Assembly: GCA_963775245.1 (NCBI GenBank)
Contig: CAVZID010000005.1
Location: forward strand, 112,267 to 176,266
Length of the DNA stretch: 64,000 bases
Reading direction: 5' to 3'
DNA from: CAVSWT01 sp963775245
GTDB taxonomy: Bacteria > Bacteroidota > Ignavibacteria > Ignavibacteriales > Ignavibacteriaceae
Below the pieces are notes generated by a model that had not been told where the DNA came from, did not search any database, and saw only the letters and a program-made list of their open reading frames with translations. The translations under genes were made by a program, and so were the position numbers. Shown piece after piece: positions 42,300 to 51,687 of this stretch; the stretch's first letter is position 1; every line of letters starts with the position of its first letter.

Positions 42300-43940
42300 T
42301 TAAACATCTTTTGACGCAGGTCTATTTTCTTCCGAATATTTTAACGAAGCTTTTACAAATTCTCTGAATAACGGATGTGCTTTTGTAGCTCTCGATTTTA
42401 GTTCAGGATGAAATTGGCAACCGAGAAACCATGGATGGGATGGGATTTCAATTATTTCTACTAATTCTCTATCAGGTGATAATCCGCTGAACAACATTCC
42501 TCTTTCTGATAAAACGTTTCTAAACTTATTATTCACTTCAAAACGATGGCGATGCCTTTCAGAAATATAATCAGTTTTGTAAGCTTTTTTAGCGGCACTA
42601 TTTTCTTGGATAATACATGGATAAGCACCTAGCCTCATAGTTGCACCCATGTTTTTAATATTTTTTTGGTCAGGCATTAAATCAATTACACTGAATCTAT
42701 TTTTCTTAAATTCTGAACTGTTTGCTTTTGAAATTCCGCAGACATTTCTTGCATATTCAATTACAGCACATTGAAGCCCCAGACAAATTCCAAGAAAAGG
42801 AATATTATTTTCGCGAGCATATCGTACTGCAGCAATTTTACCTTCAATACCTCTTTCGCCAAAACCGCCTGGTACAAGTATACCACAAACTCCGTTTAAT
42901 AATTTTGCTGCGTCTTCTTTTTCATATTGTTCAGCACTTATTGAGCGAACAATTACTTTTGCGTCGTTTTCAGCACCGGCATGTACAAATGATTCCATGA
43001 TACTTTTATATGCATCCATGTGCTCGACATACTTCCCAACTAAGGCAATCTCGACAGTCTTGGTCGGATTTTTAATTTTGGAAACTAAATTTTCCCAATC
43101 ATCAAGTTTAATTTTTCTATCATTTAAATGAAGCTTGTTCATTACAATCTGGTCTAATTTTTCTTTGTAAAGAACAATTGGCACTTCATAAATTGATGTG
43201 CAATCGTAAGCAGAAATAACAGCTTTGGAATCAACATTACAGAATAAAGCAATTTTATCTCTAAGGTCTTTTGCAAGTCTTTTTTCAGAACGGCAAATTA
43301 AAACATCCGGTTGAATTCCAAGCTCAAGTAAGTTTTTAACACTGTGCTGCGTTGGTTTTGTTTTTACTTCACCGGCAGATGCAATATACGGTACTAAAGT
43401 TACATGAATACTCATAGTATTTTTCTTGCCGTAAATCAGCATCAATTGACGCATAGCTTCTATAAATGGAAGGCTTTCAATATCGCCAACTGTTCCACCA
43501 ATCTCGGTGATTATAACATCATATTCACCAAGCTCTGCGAGCTTTATCATCCTCTGCTTTAATTCATCGGTTATATGAGGAATTACCTGCACGGTCGCCC
43601 CTAAATAATCACCTCTTCTTTCCTTTGTTATTACTTCATGATAGACCTGGCCTGTAGTTGTATTATTTGCTTTGGTCATATTTACATCTAAAAATCTTTC
43701 ATAATGGCCAAGGTCTAAATCTGTTTCTGCACCATCATCAGTAACATAAACCTCACCATGCTGAAACGGATTCATAGTCCCGGGGTCAACGTTTATGTAA
43801 GGATCAAATTTTTGGATGGTAACTTTATAACCGCGCTGTTTGAGAAGAAGGCCTAATGATGAGGCTGTAATCCCTTTTCCTAATGAAGAAACAACGCCGC
43901 CGGTAACGAAGATGAATTTAACTTTTTTGCGAGATGCCAT
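42300..43940 (-). CDS. pyrG: CTP synthase
   Basis: The 546-residue enzyme has the N-terminal amidoligase domain (FIFVTGGVVSSLGKGITASSLGLLLKQRGYKV, FDPYINVDPGTMNPFQHGEVYVTDDGAETDLDLGHYERF, ITEIGGTVGDIESLPF) and a C-terminal class I glutamine amidotransferase domain with PGGFGERG, the nucleophile in FLGICLGLQ and the His-Glu end FHPELKS. It converts UTP to CTP. The spacer upstream to the divergent GNAT-nitrilase gene is 246 bases. Confidence 0.98.
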   Translation of the reverse strand: MASRKKVKFIFVTGGVVSSLGKGITASSLGLLLKQRGYKVTIQKFDPYINVDPGTMNPFQHGEVYVTDDGAETDLDLGHYERFLDVNMTKANNTTTGQVYHEVITKERRGDYLGATVQVIPHITDELKQRMIKLAELGEYDVIITEIGGTVGDIESLPFIEAMRQLMLIYGKKNTMSIHVTLVPYIASAGEVKTKPTQHSVKNLLELGIQPDVLICRSEKRLAKDLRDKIALFCNVDSKAVISAYDCTSIYEVPIVLYKEKLDQIVMNKLHLNDRKIKLDDWENLVSKIKNPTKTVEIALVGKYVEHMDAYKSIMESFVHAGAENDAKVIVRSISAEQYEKEDAAKLLNGVCGILVPGGFGERGIEGKIAAVRYARENNIPFLGICLGLQCAVIEYARNVCGISKANSSEFKKNRFSVIDLMPDQKNIKNMGATMRLGAYPCIIQENSAAKKAYKTDYISERHRHRFEVNNKFRNVLSERGMLFSGLSPDRELVEIIEIPSHPWFLGCQFHPELKSRATKAHPLFREFVKASLKYSEENRPASKDV

Positions 43941-44186
43941 AAATTTTTTTTTGCCCCCAAATATAGATTAAGGATTTAAGAAAAACAATTTATCAGAAGC
44001 TATTATGAAAATATTTTTATATTTTTTTTAGATAACGTTTTTGAGCATATAATTAAAACTGTAATTGTTTTTTAATTTTCAACATTTTCAAATAAATTGT
44101 TTGTAACCCTATAATTTGAGTTATAGATTTATTTTGATTATAATGTTCAATATTAATTACACTTCTATTTTACAGTCAGGGATATT

Positions 44187-45722
44187 ATGAAAAAGATTGA
44201 TTTAAAAACACTTGAAAAGAAGATAAAAATTAGATCACTGGATATAAATGATTTTAATGAACTTATTGAACTGCAAAAATTGTGTTTTCCGGGTATGCAT
44301 ACCTGGAAGAAAGAACAAATTGAGAGTCAATTGGAAATTTTTCCTGAAGGACAAATTTGTATTGAAATCAATAAAAAAATTGTAGCTTCTTCCAGCAGTT
44401 TAATAATTGATTTTGACTTGTACGAAGAAGGTGATAATTGGCAGACTTTGAGTGATAATGGATTTATAACAAATCACGATACAGATGCTGAAACATTATA
44501 CGGAATTGAGATAATGGTACATCCTGATTTTCGTTCAATGAAACTTGCACGAAGATTATATGAAGCAAGAAAGGGAATTGCTAAAAAGTACAATCTAAAA
44601 AATATAGTTATTGGTGGAAGAATTCCAAACTATATTAAATATCAAAATAAATTATCTGCAAGGGAGTATGTAGAAAAGGTCATGAATAAAGGGCTTTATG
44701 ATCCGGTTCTTACTTTTCAATTAGCAAATGGATTTGTATTGAAAAGAATTATTCCGGCTTACTTAACCGGGGATCAAGAATCTGCCGGCTTTGCTACTCT
44801 GCTTGAATGGTCAAACATTGATTATGTCCCACCAATTGGGAAAAAAATTGTTACATCAAAAAAAGTACGTATTTGCGCTGTCCAATATATGCTTAGGGAA
44901 ATAAAGAGTTTTGAAGATTTCGCTAAGCAATGTGAATACTTTACTGATGTTGCATCCGGGTATAAAAGTGATTTTGTGTTATTCCCTGAAATTTTCACCT
45001 TACAATTATTGTCTTTTCTTCCCAATGAAAGGCCTGGGATAGCTGTTAGGCATCTTGCAGAGTTTACACCTCTATATCTGGAACTATTTAATAAGCTATC
45101 AATGAATTATAATATTAATATAATTGGCGGTTCACATTTTACTAGAGAAGATGATGATCTATTTAATATTGCTTATTTGTTTAGAAGAGATGGAACTATG
45201 GAAAAACAATACAAGCTTCACATTACTCCAAATGAAAGAAGATGGTGGGGAATAAAGCCAGGCGATAAAATTGAAGTATTCGAAACAGACAGAGGTAAAA
45301 TAAATATTCAAATTTGTTACGATGTTGAATTCCCAGAGTTAAGCAGAATTGCCGTTTCAAAAGGAGCAGAAATAATTTTTGTTCCATTCTGTACTGATGA
45401 ACGATATGGTTATCTTCGGGTAAAGCAATGTGTTCAAGCAAGATGTATTGAAAACGGGGTTTACGCTGTTATGGCAGGTAATGTTGGAAACTTGCCCTTC
45501 GTAGAAAATATGGATATTCAATATGCCCAATCAGGTATTTATACTCCATCAGATTTTATGTTTTCTAGAGATGCAATAGCAGCAGATTGCACTCCAAATG
45601 TAGAAACAGTTGTTATTCATGATGTGGATTTAGAATTGTTAAAAAGACATCGCTCACAGGGAAGCACGCTAAACTGGTTTGACAGAAGGCAGGATCTTTA
45701 TGAAGTAATACTAAAAAAATAA
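44187..45722 (+). CDS. GNAT acetyltransferase / carbon-nitrogen hydrolase fusion
   Basis: Residues about 12-195 form a GNAT domain (IEIMVHPDFRSMKLARRLYEAR is the acetyl-CoA loop). Residues about 226-505 form a nitrilase-superfamily hydrolase with the Glu-Lys-Cys triad E268 (FPEIF), K343 (YKLH) and C377 (ICYDVEFPE). Fused proteins of this kind are known in several phyla; the hydrolase resembles omega-amidase/amidohydrolase branches, but neither substrate is established. AGGGA precedes the ATG. It stands alone between divergent pyrG and the MscS gene, so context adds nothing. Confidence 0.92.
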   Translation: MKKIDLKTLEKKIKIRSLDINDFNELIELQKLCFPGMHTWKKEQIESQLEIFPEGQICIEINKKIVASSSSLIIDFDLYEEGDNWQTLSDNGFITNHDTDAETLYGIEIMVHPDFRSMKLARRLYEARKGIAKKYNLKNIVIGGRIPNYIKYQNKLSAREYVEKVMNKGLYDPVLTFQLANGFVLKRIIPAYLTGDQESAGFATLLEWSNIDYVPPIGKKIVTSKKVRICAVQYMLREIKSFEDFAKQCEYFTDVASGYKSDFVLFPEIFTLQLLSFLPNERPGIAVRHLAEFTPLYLELFNKLSMNYNINIIGGSHFTREDDDLFNIAYLFRRDGTMEKQYKLHITPNERRWWGIKPGDKIEVFETDRGKINIQICYDVEFPELSRIAVSKGAEIIFVPFCTDERYGYLRVKQCVQARCIENGVYAVMAGNVGNLPFVENMDIQYAQSGIYTPSDFMFSRDAIAADCTPNVETVVIHDVDLELLKRHRSQGSTLNWFDRRQDLYEVILKK

Positions 45723-45842
45723 TTTATCCATTTAACTCATGTTACGCAAGGCTTATAGATTTAAACCCGATCTCTCAAAGAACTCAGGTTTATTTAGGCG
45801 TCATACGTAAGGTAAGCTTTAATAAAAAGTATAATAAATTTT

Positions 45843-46742
45843 ATGGGAAATATTCTAAACGACTATTTTGGCCTATCGCCCGAAGTCCAAACAAAACTGA
45901 TTGAATCAATATTTGCAATACTGATTATTCTTTTAATTCAACGGATTATTAGAAGATTTATAATTATCAGATTGCAGGATATAAAAGTCCGTTATCAATG
46001 GCAGAAAATTTCTTTATATCTCGCAGTATTTTTAATTGTTGTTTATCTACTTAATACCTGGCTTCAAATTTTTGGATCTGTGGCAACATTTTTAGGACTT
46101 ATTTCCGCCGGTATTGCAATAGCGTTAAAAGACCCTTTGGTGAATATGGTGGGTTGGGCATTTATTCTTATTAGACAGCCATTTAAAGTTGGCGATAGAA
46201 TTCAAATAGGTAAAAACGCAGGCGATGTTATTGATATAAGGCTTTTCCAATTTTCCATCAACGAAGTAGGAAATTGGGTGGATGCTGAGCAAAGTACAGG
46301 GCGTATTGTTCACATACCTAACGGAATAGTATTTATTGAACCGCAGGCAAATTACACTGCAGGTTTTCAATACATCTGGAATGAAATGCCGGTGCTGATT
46401 ACATTTGAAAGTGATTGGCAAAAAACAAAGAAAATACTTACAGATATTGTGAATCATCATGGTGTGCTTTTAAGCAAAGAAGCAGAAAAGCAAATTAAAG
46501 AAGCAGCTAAAAAGTTTCTAATATTTTACACAAAGCTTACTCCTATTGTTTACACTTCCGTAAAAGACAGCGGTATAATGTTGACACTGAGATATATGTG
46601 CAATCCGCGGGAAAGAAGAACTACTGAAGAAAAGATTTGGGAACATATTTTAACCGAATTTGCAAAACATAAAGATATTGATTTTGCTTATCCAACACAG
46701 AGGTTTTATGATAATGCTAACGAGGGAAAAGATAAGAAATAA
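45843..46742 (+). CDS. MscS-family mechanosensitive channel
   Basis: The 299-residue protein has three N-terminal hydrophobic segments (about 17-36, 50-70 and 76-100); the last, VATFLGLISAGIAIALKDPLVNMVGWAFIL, is the pore-lining TM3 of the MscS family. The beta domain follows (RQPFKVGDRIQIGKNAGDVIDIRLFQFSINE, GRIVHIPNGIVF). The C-terminal domain is mixed alpha/beta. It should release solutes on hypo-osmotic shock. A strong terminator lies 43 bases after its stop. Confidence 0.92.
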   Translation: MGNILNDYFGLSPEVQTKLIESIFAILIILLIQRIIRRFIIIRLQDIKVRYQWQKISLYLAVFLIVVYLLNTWLQIFGSVATFLGLISAGIAIALKDPLVNMVGWAFILIRQPFKVGDRIQIGKNAGDVIDIRLFQFSINEVGNWVDAEQSTGRIVHIPNGIVFIEPQANYTAGFQYIWNEMPVLITFESDWQKTKKILTDIVNHHGVLLSKEAEKQIKEAAKKFLIFYTKLTPIVYTSVKDSGIMLTLRYMCNPRERRTTEEKIWEHILTEFAKHKDIDFAYPTQRFYDNANEGKDKK

Positions 46743-46784
46743 AACTAAATGATTTTTTAGAATGGTTTAATTCAAAGTTAAAAG

Positions 46785-46818
46785 AAACCTCCGAGATTTC
46801 TGAAAACCTCGGAGGTTT
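46785..46818. terminator. Bidirectional rho-independent terminator
   Basis: AAACCTCCGAG (46785-46795) and CTCGGAGGTTT (46808-46818) form a perfect 11-bp stem with a 12-base loop, in the spacer between the convergent MscS and citrate synthase genes. The A/T ends of the stem give a T-run in both directions, so it can serve both transcripts. Confidence 0.9.
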
Positions 46819-46846
46819 GTTGTTTAAATTTAATTATAAGCCCGCG

Positions 46847-48124
46847 TTATTTTGCAATCAAATCTTTTAAGTATTGAGTTGTTATAGATTTTGGACGAAT
46901 TATCGGATGCATCAAAGCTCTATTCACAACTGCTTGCGCAGTTAATCCTAAGCTTCTTGAAACTGCAAAAAGAACCGTATAATATGAAAATTCTTTCAAT
47001 CCATAATGGTAAAGCAATGAGCCAGAAGCCGCATCAACATTTGGCCATGGGTTTTTAATTTTAGGTTTCTTCTTAAGCTCTTCAGGAACTACTTCAAACA
47101 ATCTGGTAACAGTTAAGAATACAGGATCATCGGGAAAATGTTTTTTACCAAAATCAACAAAGCCTTCAAACCTTGGATCTGTCACTCTTAAAACTGCGTG
47201 TCCGTAACCAGGAACAACTTTACCAGAGTTTAAAGTTTCCCAGACATAATCTTTAACTTGCTTTTTTGTTGGAGTTCCACCAAATTTGTCAATCATTTCC
47301 AATATCCATCCAAGACTTTCCTGGTTTGCTAATCCATGAAGCGGCCCAGCCAATCCATTAAATCCACCTGATAGGGAATAATACAAATCGGATAATGCAG
47401 AATTGATTGTTTGAGTTGTCATTGCACTAACATTACCGCCTTCATGATCGCAATGAGCTACGAGATATAATCTCATCAAATCTTTAAACTCGTCACTATT
47501 CGAATCAATGCCAAGCATGTGCACATAATCTGCGGCCAAACTCATTTTTTTATCAGCTGGAATTAATTCACCTTTATTAAATCTTATTCTATAAACAGCA
47601 GCAGCAATGGCAGGCAGCTTTGCTACAATGTTAAGAGCATCTTCAACAGTTGGTTTCCAGTATTCATCCTTGCGCAAACCTTCATCATATTTTTTTGCAA
47701 ATACTGATTCTTTCTGCATTACTAAAATTGCAGTGTCAAGCATCGTCATTGGATGTGAATCAGCAGGCATACTATTTAACACATCCCAAACATAGCCTGG
47801 AACATCTTTTCTGTGTCTCAATTCTTCATTTAAATTTTCTAATTCGGATTCATTTGGTAAATCACCGGTTAATAAAAGGTAAAAAATTTCTTCCGGGGTT
47901 TTATCTAAAAGTTTTTTTAGATGAATGCCTCTTACAATTAATCCTTCTTCTTGCGGGACTCTTGAAGTGTCGCAAATTAAAGCTCTTGCTCCTCGCATTC
48001 CGCCGTAAGCCTGCTGAATGGTGATTTCAGATAAAACTTTATCACCGCCTTTTTCAAGGATTTGTTTTGCTTCTTCACGCCATAATTCTACTTTTTCAGA
48101 TAATTTTTCAAAAATATCGGACAT
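46847..48124 (-). CDS. Citrate synthase, eukaryotic/mitochondrial-like type
   Basis: The 425-residue protein has the citrate synthase catalytic residues in FNGLAGPLHGLANQE (His), VVPGYGHAVLRVTDPRF (His) and the Asp-containing region near the end. The phrases GGMRGARALICDTSRVPQEEGLIVRG, LLTGDLPNE and GLAGPLHGLANQESL match the mitochondrial/eukaryotic branch much better than E. coli GltA. Such eukaryotic-like synthases are known in bacteria, for example Geobacter. It condenses oxaloacetate and acetyl-CoA. AGAGG precedes the ATG. It has a long divergent spacer to the Sel1-repeat gene. Confidence 0.93.
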   Translation of the reverse strand: MSDIFEKLSEKVELWREEAKQILEKGGDKVLSEITIQQAYGGMRGARALICDTSRVPQEEGLIVRGIHLKKLLDKTPEEIFYLLLTGDLPNESELENLNEELRHRKDVPGYVWDVLNSMPADSHPMTMLDTAILVMQKESVFAKKYDEGLRKDEYWKPTVEDALNIVAKLPAIAAAVYRIRFNKGELIPADKKMSLAADYVHMLGIDSNSDEFKDLMRLYLVAHCDHEGGNVSAMTTQTINSALSDLYYSLSGGFNGLAGPLHGLANQESLGWILEMIDKFGGTPTKKQVKDYVWETLNSGKVVPGYGHAVLRVTDPRFEGFVDFGKKHFPDDPVFLTVTRLFEVVPEELKKKPKIKNPWPNVDAASGSLLYHYGLKEFSYYTVLFAVSRSLGLTAQAVVNRALMHPIIRPKSITTQYLKDLIAK

Positions 48125-48469
48125 GTAATTTCAACCTCTCTGGATTTTTATACCCTTTTAAATTCAATAATTTGAAACGTGAAATTAGCTTATTTTTAGT
48201 TTGAATTCAATAAAGGCTTAATAAGTCAAAAATCAAATATCAAAAGTCAAAATGCTTAACTAAAGACTAAATCGAGTTAAAAATTTCCGGCTTCTTAAAT
48301 CTAATCTCTTAAATCATGTCTCTTAATAATTCTCTGTTTTTAATTCTTCATTTTCTAATTTATATTTATTACAAAGTTTTTGAATAATAATAAATAAAAT
48401 CATGTTAAACTTTTGCACTTTATTTATTGTCAAAACGTAAATTATTTTTAGATAATGTGATTAAAAAAT
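48125..48469. other. Divergent spacer between citrate synthase and Sel1-repeat genes
   Basis: These 345 AT-rich bases must contain promoters for both neighbours. They hold low-complexity runs of the type CAAATATCAAAAGTCAAAA and repeated TTAAAT/CTCTTAA motifs, but no hairpin of note, no coding frame and no promoter that I can call with confidence. Confidence 0.6.
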
Positions 48470-50044
48470 TTGAGAGAAATCATTAAAAAAATTCAGATAA
48501 TACCCTTTTTTATTTTAATATTATTTTTATTCAGTGAAGGACTTGCCCAGGATACAACCAGCAGTTTAGCATTCAAAAAAAACCGTCCAAGAAAAATAAG
48601 AGGTGGATTTTTTTACCAGCCTGATCTTGCTTATCAAATGTGGCAGCAATTTAATTTAATTAGAGAAGCAAACTCAGGTGATGTACTTGCACAGCATGAA
48701 TTAGGATTACGATATATATTGGGAGAAGGTATTGCCGCTGATACGGTTAAAGCTGCTTACTGGATTCACAAAGCCGCAGAAAAAGGTTTAACAGCAGCTT
48801 CTTTTAATTACGGAATTTTATTATTAAACGGATGGGGCGTAAATTGGAATCCTTTTCAGGCTTACAAATATTTTCTTGATGCAGCCAATGATGGGATGCC
48901 GCAAGCAGAATACATAGTTGGAATTTTATATACGGATAATTTGATTATTAAAAAAGATTTGAATAAAGCTTACTACTGGATTAAGAAATCTGTTAAAGGA
49001 AATTTTGAACCAGCGAAAGAAGTGCTGCCTGAAATTGCCAGCAAGGTTGATACAACAAAAATTAAAATTGATGATTCGATTGCGAGTAATAAAAGTAAAC
49101 AAGATACATCGAACCAAAAGAGTAATCAATCACTTCCTAACTCACTCGGTTTGGTATTTGTAGATTTCTCAACAGAACAAGATACAATTACTCATATTTC
49201 GGATTCAACCTTAGTTGATGATATATTATTAATTAATTCAGACGATTTAAATAAAGAGCTTGGATTAAAGGAACAAAATAATTCAATTGATTCAATTAAA
49301 ACTTCCGGCATTTCATCTCTTTTAAAATATGCAGATTCAGGAAGCCCGGAAGCCTTAACATTTATAGGAAGATTATATGAAGAAGGTATTTATTATTCAA
49401 AAGATATTGTTGCAGCTTCGGCGTATTATGTCAGAGCTATAAAATTAGATTCACCCCGCTCCCCTTTTCTTCTTTATGAATTAATAAAAACAAAAGATTA
49501 TTTCGTAAATCTAAAAAATGATATTGACCAAAATATTCCCGATGCCATGTATGTTTGGTATGGTTTACACACTCTTGGATTCGATAATCAAATTACAGAT
49601 TATGATGCAAATAAACTTTTAGAGCAGGCAGCTTCTAAATTTTATATCCCGGCAATAGTTGAACTTGGATTAAATTATTATACCGGCAAATATGTAAAGA
49701 AAGATAAACAAAACGGATTATCTATGTGGATGAGCGCAATTAAGTTTGGAAGTGTTGAAGCAAAAGTCAGAATTAAAACAGCAGAAGTTTACGGAGAGAT
49801 TCAAAGCCAGAGTTACGATGATGCGGTAAAAGATTTGCAAGATGCTGAAAAAGACGGCTCTATTTTAGCACAGGTTACCTTAGGATATTGTTATGAAAAT
49901 GGAATTGGTTTAAATAAAGATAAAGGTGAAGCTGCAAAAGAATATCGTTTTGCCGCCAGAAGAGGAAACCGTTATGCGTATGATCAATTAAAAAGATTAT
50001 ATGATGAAATCCGCCCGCCTGATAAAATGTTTCAAGTAAATTGA
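48470..50044 (+). CDS. Secreted Sel1-like repeat protein
   Basis: A signal peptide (about 1-27, ending EGLAQ) precedes Sel1-type repeats: SGDVLAQHELGLRYILGEGIAADTVKAAYWIHKAAEKG, LTAASFNYGILLLNGWGVNWNPFQAYKYFLDAANDG, then, after a Ser/Lys/Asn-rich linker of about 100 residues, further copies ending with AQVTLGYCYENGIGLNKDKGEAAKEYRFAARRGN. Sel1 repeats build helical scaffolds for protein contacts in envelope or signalling complexes. The start is TTG at 48470; no ATG or GTG is available in frame before the signal peptide. No partner is evident nearby. Confidence 0.85.
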   Translation: MREIIKKIQIIPFFILILFLFSEGLAQDTTSSLAFKKNRPRKIRGGFFYQPDLAYQMWQQFNLIREANSGDVLAQHELGLRYILGEGIAADTVKAAYWIHKAAEKGLTAASFNYGILLLNGWGVNWNPFQAYKYFLDAANDGMPQAEYIVGILYTDNLIIKKDLNKAYYWIKKSVKGNFEPAKEVLPEIASKVDTTKIKIDDSIASNKSKQDTSNQKSNQSLPNSLGLVFVDFSTEQDTITHISDSTLVDDILLINSDDLNKELGLKEQNNSIDSIKTSGISSLLKYADSGSPEALTFIGRLYEEGIYYSKDIVAASAYYVRAIKLDSPRSPFLLYELIKTKDYFVNLKNDIDQNIPDAMYVWYGLHTLGFDNQITDYDANKLLEQAASKFYIPAIVELGLNYYTGKYVKKDKQNGLSMWMSAIKFGSVEAKVRIKTAEVYGEIQSQSYDDAVKDLQDAEKDGSILAQVTLGYCYENGIGLNKDKGEAAKEYRFAARRGNRYAYDQLKRLYDEIRPPDKMFQVN

Positions 50045-50463
50045 AAATACTATTCAGTGATTTTTTCATTATAGTTAGCTCAATTTTAACAGAATATGTT
50101 ATAATCCATCAAATATTATTGAATCGATAGAATGAAATTTTCTTAGTTGATTCTACCAATAAGCCCTTCCATTTTCAAGGGAAGGGTTGGGATGGGTTCT
50201 TTGATTGACTGAACTTTTTAAACCTTCTCTAAATCTCTCCCTTTAGAAGGGAGAGACTTGTTAACATTAAAAAACTTTACCTAATTAATTCTGTCTTAAT
50301 AGGCTTTTCCAAACTCTATTTAATTCGATTATATTAATTTCTTATATATTCCATTTAAGTTAATTACCATAAGTTTTCTCTAAATAATTCCTTCCCTTAT
50401 AACTTTCACCAATCTAACAATAAATCTTTATTAAACTTAATTTTTAATTAGTATTTTTCATTC
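50045..50463. other. Spacer with two palindromic repeat units
   Basis: There is no coding frame here. The middle part carries two GC-richer palindromes, at 50164-50186 and 50235-50255 (listed separately), joined by GGGTTGGGATGGGTT-type sequence. The rest is AT-rich and should contain the promoter of the aminotransferase gene. Confidence 0.6.
50164..50255. repeat. Pair of CCCTTCC/CTCTCCC palindromes
   Basis: CCCTTCC (50164-50170) pairs with GGAAGGG (50180-50186), and CTCTCCCTT (50235-50243) pairs with AAGGGAGAG (50247-50255) around a three-base loop. The two lie 48 bases apart and have the look of dispersed intergenic repeats. The second resembles the GC-rich insert at 20878-20909. They may also end transcription from the Sel1-repeat gene. 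Confidence 0.55.
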
Positions 50464-51645
50464 ATGAAAAATTCTAACCAATTAATTAATTCAAAAATAA
50501 AGGATATTCGAACCAGCATCTTCTCCACAATGACGAAGATGGCAATTGAATATAATGCACTGAACTTGTCACAAGGTTTCCCGGATTTTAATCCTCCTGA
50601 TGAATTATTAAAATTAGTTTCATTTTATCAAAACAAAGGTTACAATCAATATGCACCGATGCAGGGAGTGAAAACTTTAAGAGAAAATATTTGTAAAAAG
50701 ATATCAAAACTTTATGGGAGAGATTATAACTCCGAAACAGAAATAACAATCACCAGCGGCGCTACTCAAGCAATTTATACTGCAATAACTACAGTGGTAA
50801 ACAAAGATGATGAAGTAATTATCTTTGAGCCTGCTTATGATTCTTATGTGCCTTCAGTAATTGCCAGCGGTGGTAAACCGGTTTTTGTTTCCCTTCTCTT
50901 ACCAGATTATAAAATTGATTGGCAGCTTTTAGAAAAATCAATTTCGGATAAAACCAAACTTATAATTATCAATTCACCACATAATCCTACCGGTTATGTA
51001 ATAAATAATGCCGATATTAAAAAATTAGAAGATATTCTTTATAATAAAAATATTTTTATTGTAAGTGATGAAGTTTACGAGCACATAGTGTTTGATGGCA
51101 AAAAGCATGTCAGTATTTCACAATCAGAAGTATTATCAAAAAAAGCTTTTGTAATTTCATCATTCGGAAAAACATATCACACAACCGGATGGAAAGTTGG
51201 ATATTGCACTGCACCCGAATATATGATGAATGAATTTAGAAAACTTCACCAATTTATTGTGTTCGCTGTTAATACTCCGATTCAATATGCTTATGCGGAT
51301 ATACTTAAAGATGATTCTTTTTATTCAGGTTTGAGTGACTTTTATGAACAGAAAAGAGATTTTTTTGTTGACAAAATTTCAAGTTCAAAGTTTAATTTCA
51401 ATCCAGCACAAGGGACATATTTTCAGTTGTTGGATTATTCGGAAATATCTGAAATGGATGACATAAAGTTTACAGAGTATTTAACTAAAAAAATTGGAAT
51501 AGCTACTATTCCTTTATCACCTTTTAATAATAGTGATTCACGGAACAATTATCCGGTGGCTGCCAGGCAAAAAATTATAAGAATTTGTTTCGCAAAGAAT
51601 GAAGAAATTTTAACTAAGGCAGCGGAAAAATTAAATGAGCTTTAA
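50464..51645 (+). CDS. PLP-dependent class I/II aminotransferase (methionine/kynurenine type)
   Basis: The 393-residue fold-type I aminotransferase has NLSQGFPDF near the N-terminus, ITSGATQAIYTAI, INSPHNPTGYV, SDEVYEHIVFDG, the PLP lysine K236 in SSFGKTYHTTGWKVGY, and the substrate arginine in KIIRICFAKN. The SQGFPDF opening and the GWKVGYC region match the YbdL/methionine aminotransferase-kynurenine aminotransferase branch. The amino acid used in the cell is not determinable. A SpoIIE-type phosphatase follows after 42 bases. Confidence 0.92.
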   Translation: MKNSNQLINSKIKDIRTSIFSTMTKMAIEYNALNLSQGFPDFNPPDELLKLVSFYQNKGYNQYAPMQGVKTLRENICKKISKLYGRDYNSETEITITSGATQAIYTAITTVVNKDDEVIIFEPAYDSYVPSVIASGGKPVFVSLLLPDYKIDWQLLEKSISDKTKLIIINSPHNPTGYVINNADIKKLEDILYNKNIFIVSDEVYEHIVFDGKKHVSISQSEVLSKKAFVISSFGKTYHTTGWKVGYCTAPEYMMNEFRKLHQFIVFAVNTPIQYAYADILKDDSFYSGLSDFYEQKRDFFVDKISSSKFNFNPAQGTYFQLLDYSEISEMDDIKFTEYLTKKIGIATIPLSPFNNSDSRNNYPVAARQKIIRICFAKNEEILTKAAEKLNEL

Positions 51646-51687
51646 GAACTAATATTAATTTTTTCATTCAACAATTTTAATAATGAA

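Noticed and set aside
42722..43000. A plus-strand frame within pyrG
   Set aside because: The translation is rich in Leu, Phe, His and Gln with no recognisable domain, and the opposite strand is a canonical CTP synthase.
47650..48024. A protein on the plus strand inside the citrate synthase gene
   Set aside because: It is antisense to a well-conserved gene and its translation is low-complexity, Leu-rich and without any family pattern, as expected of a shadow frame.
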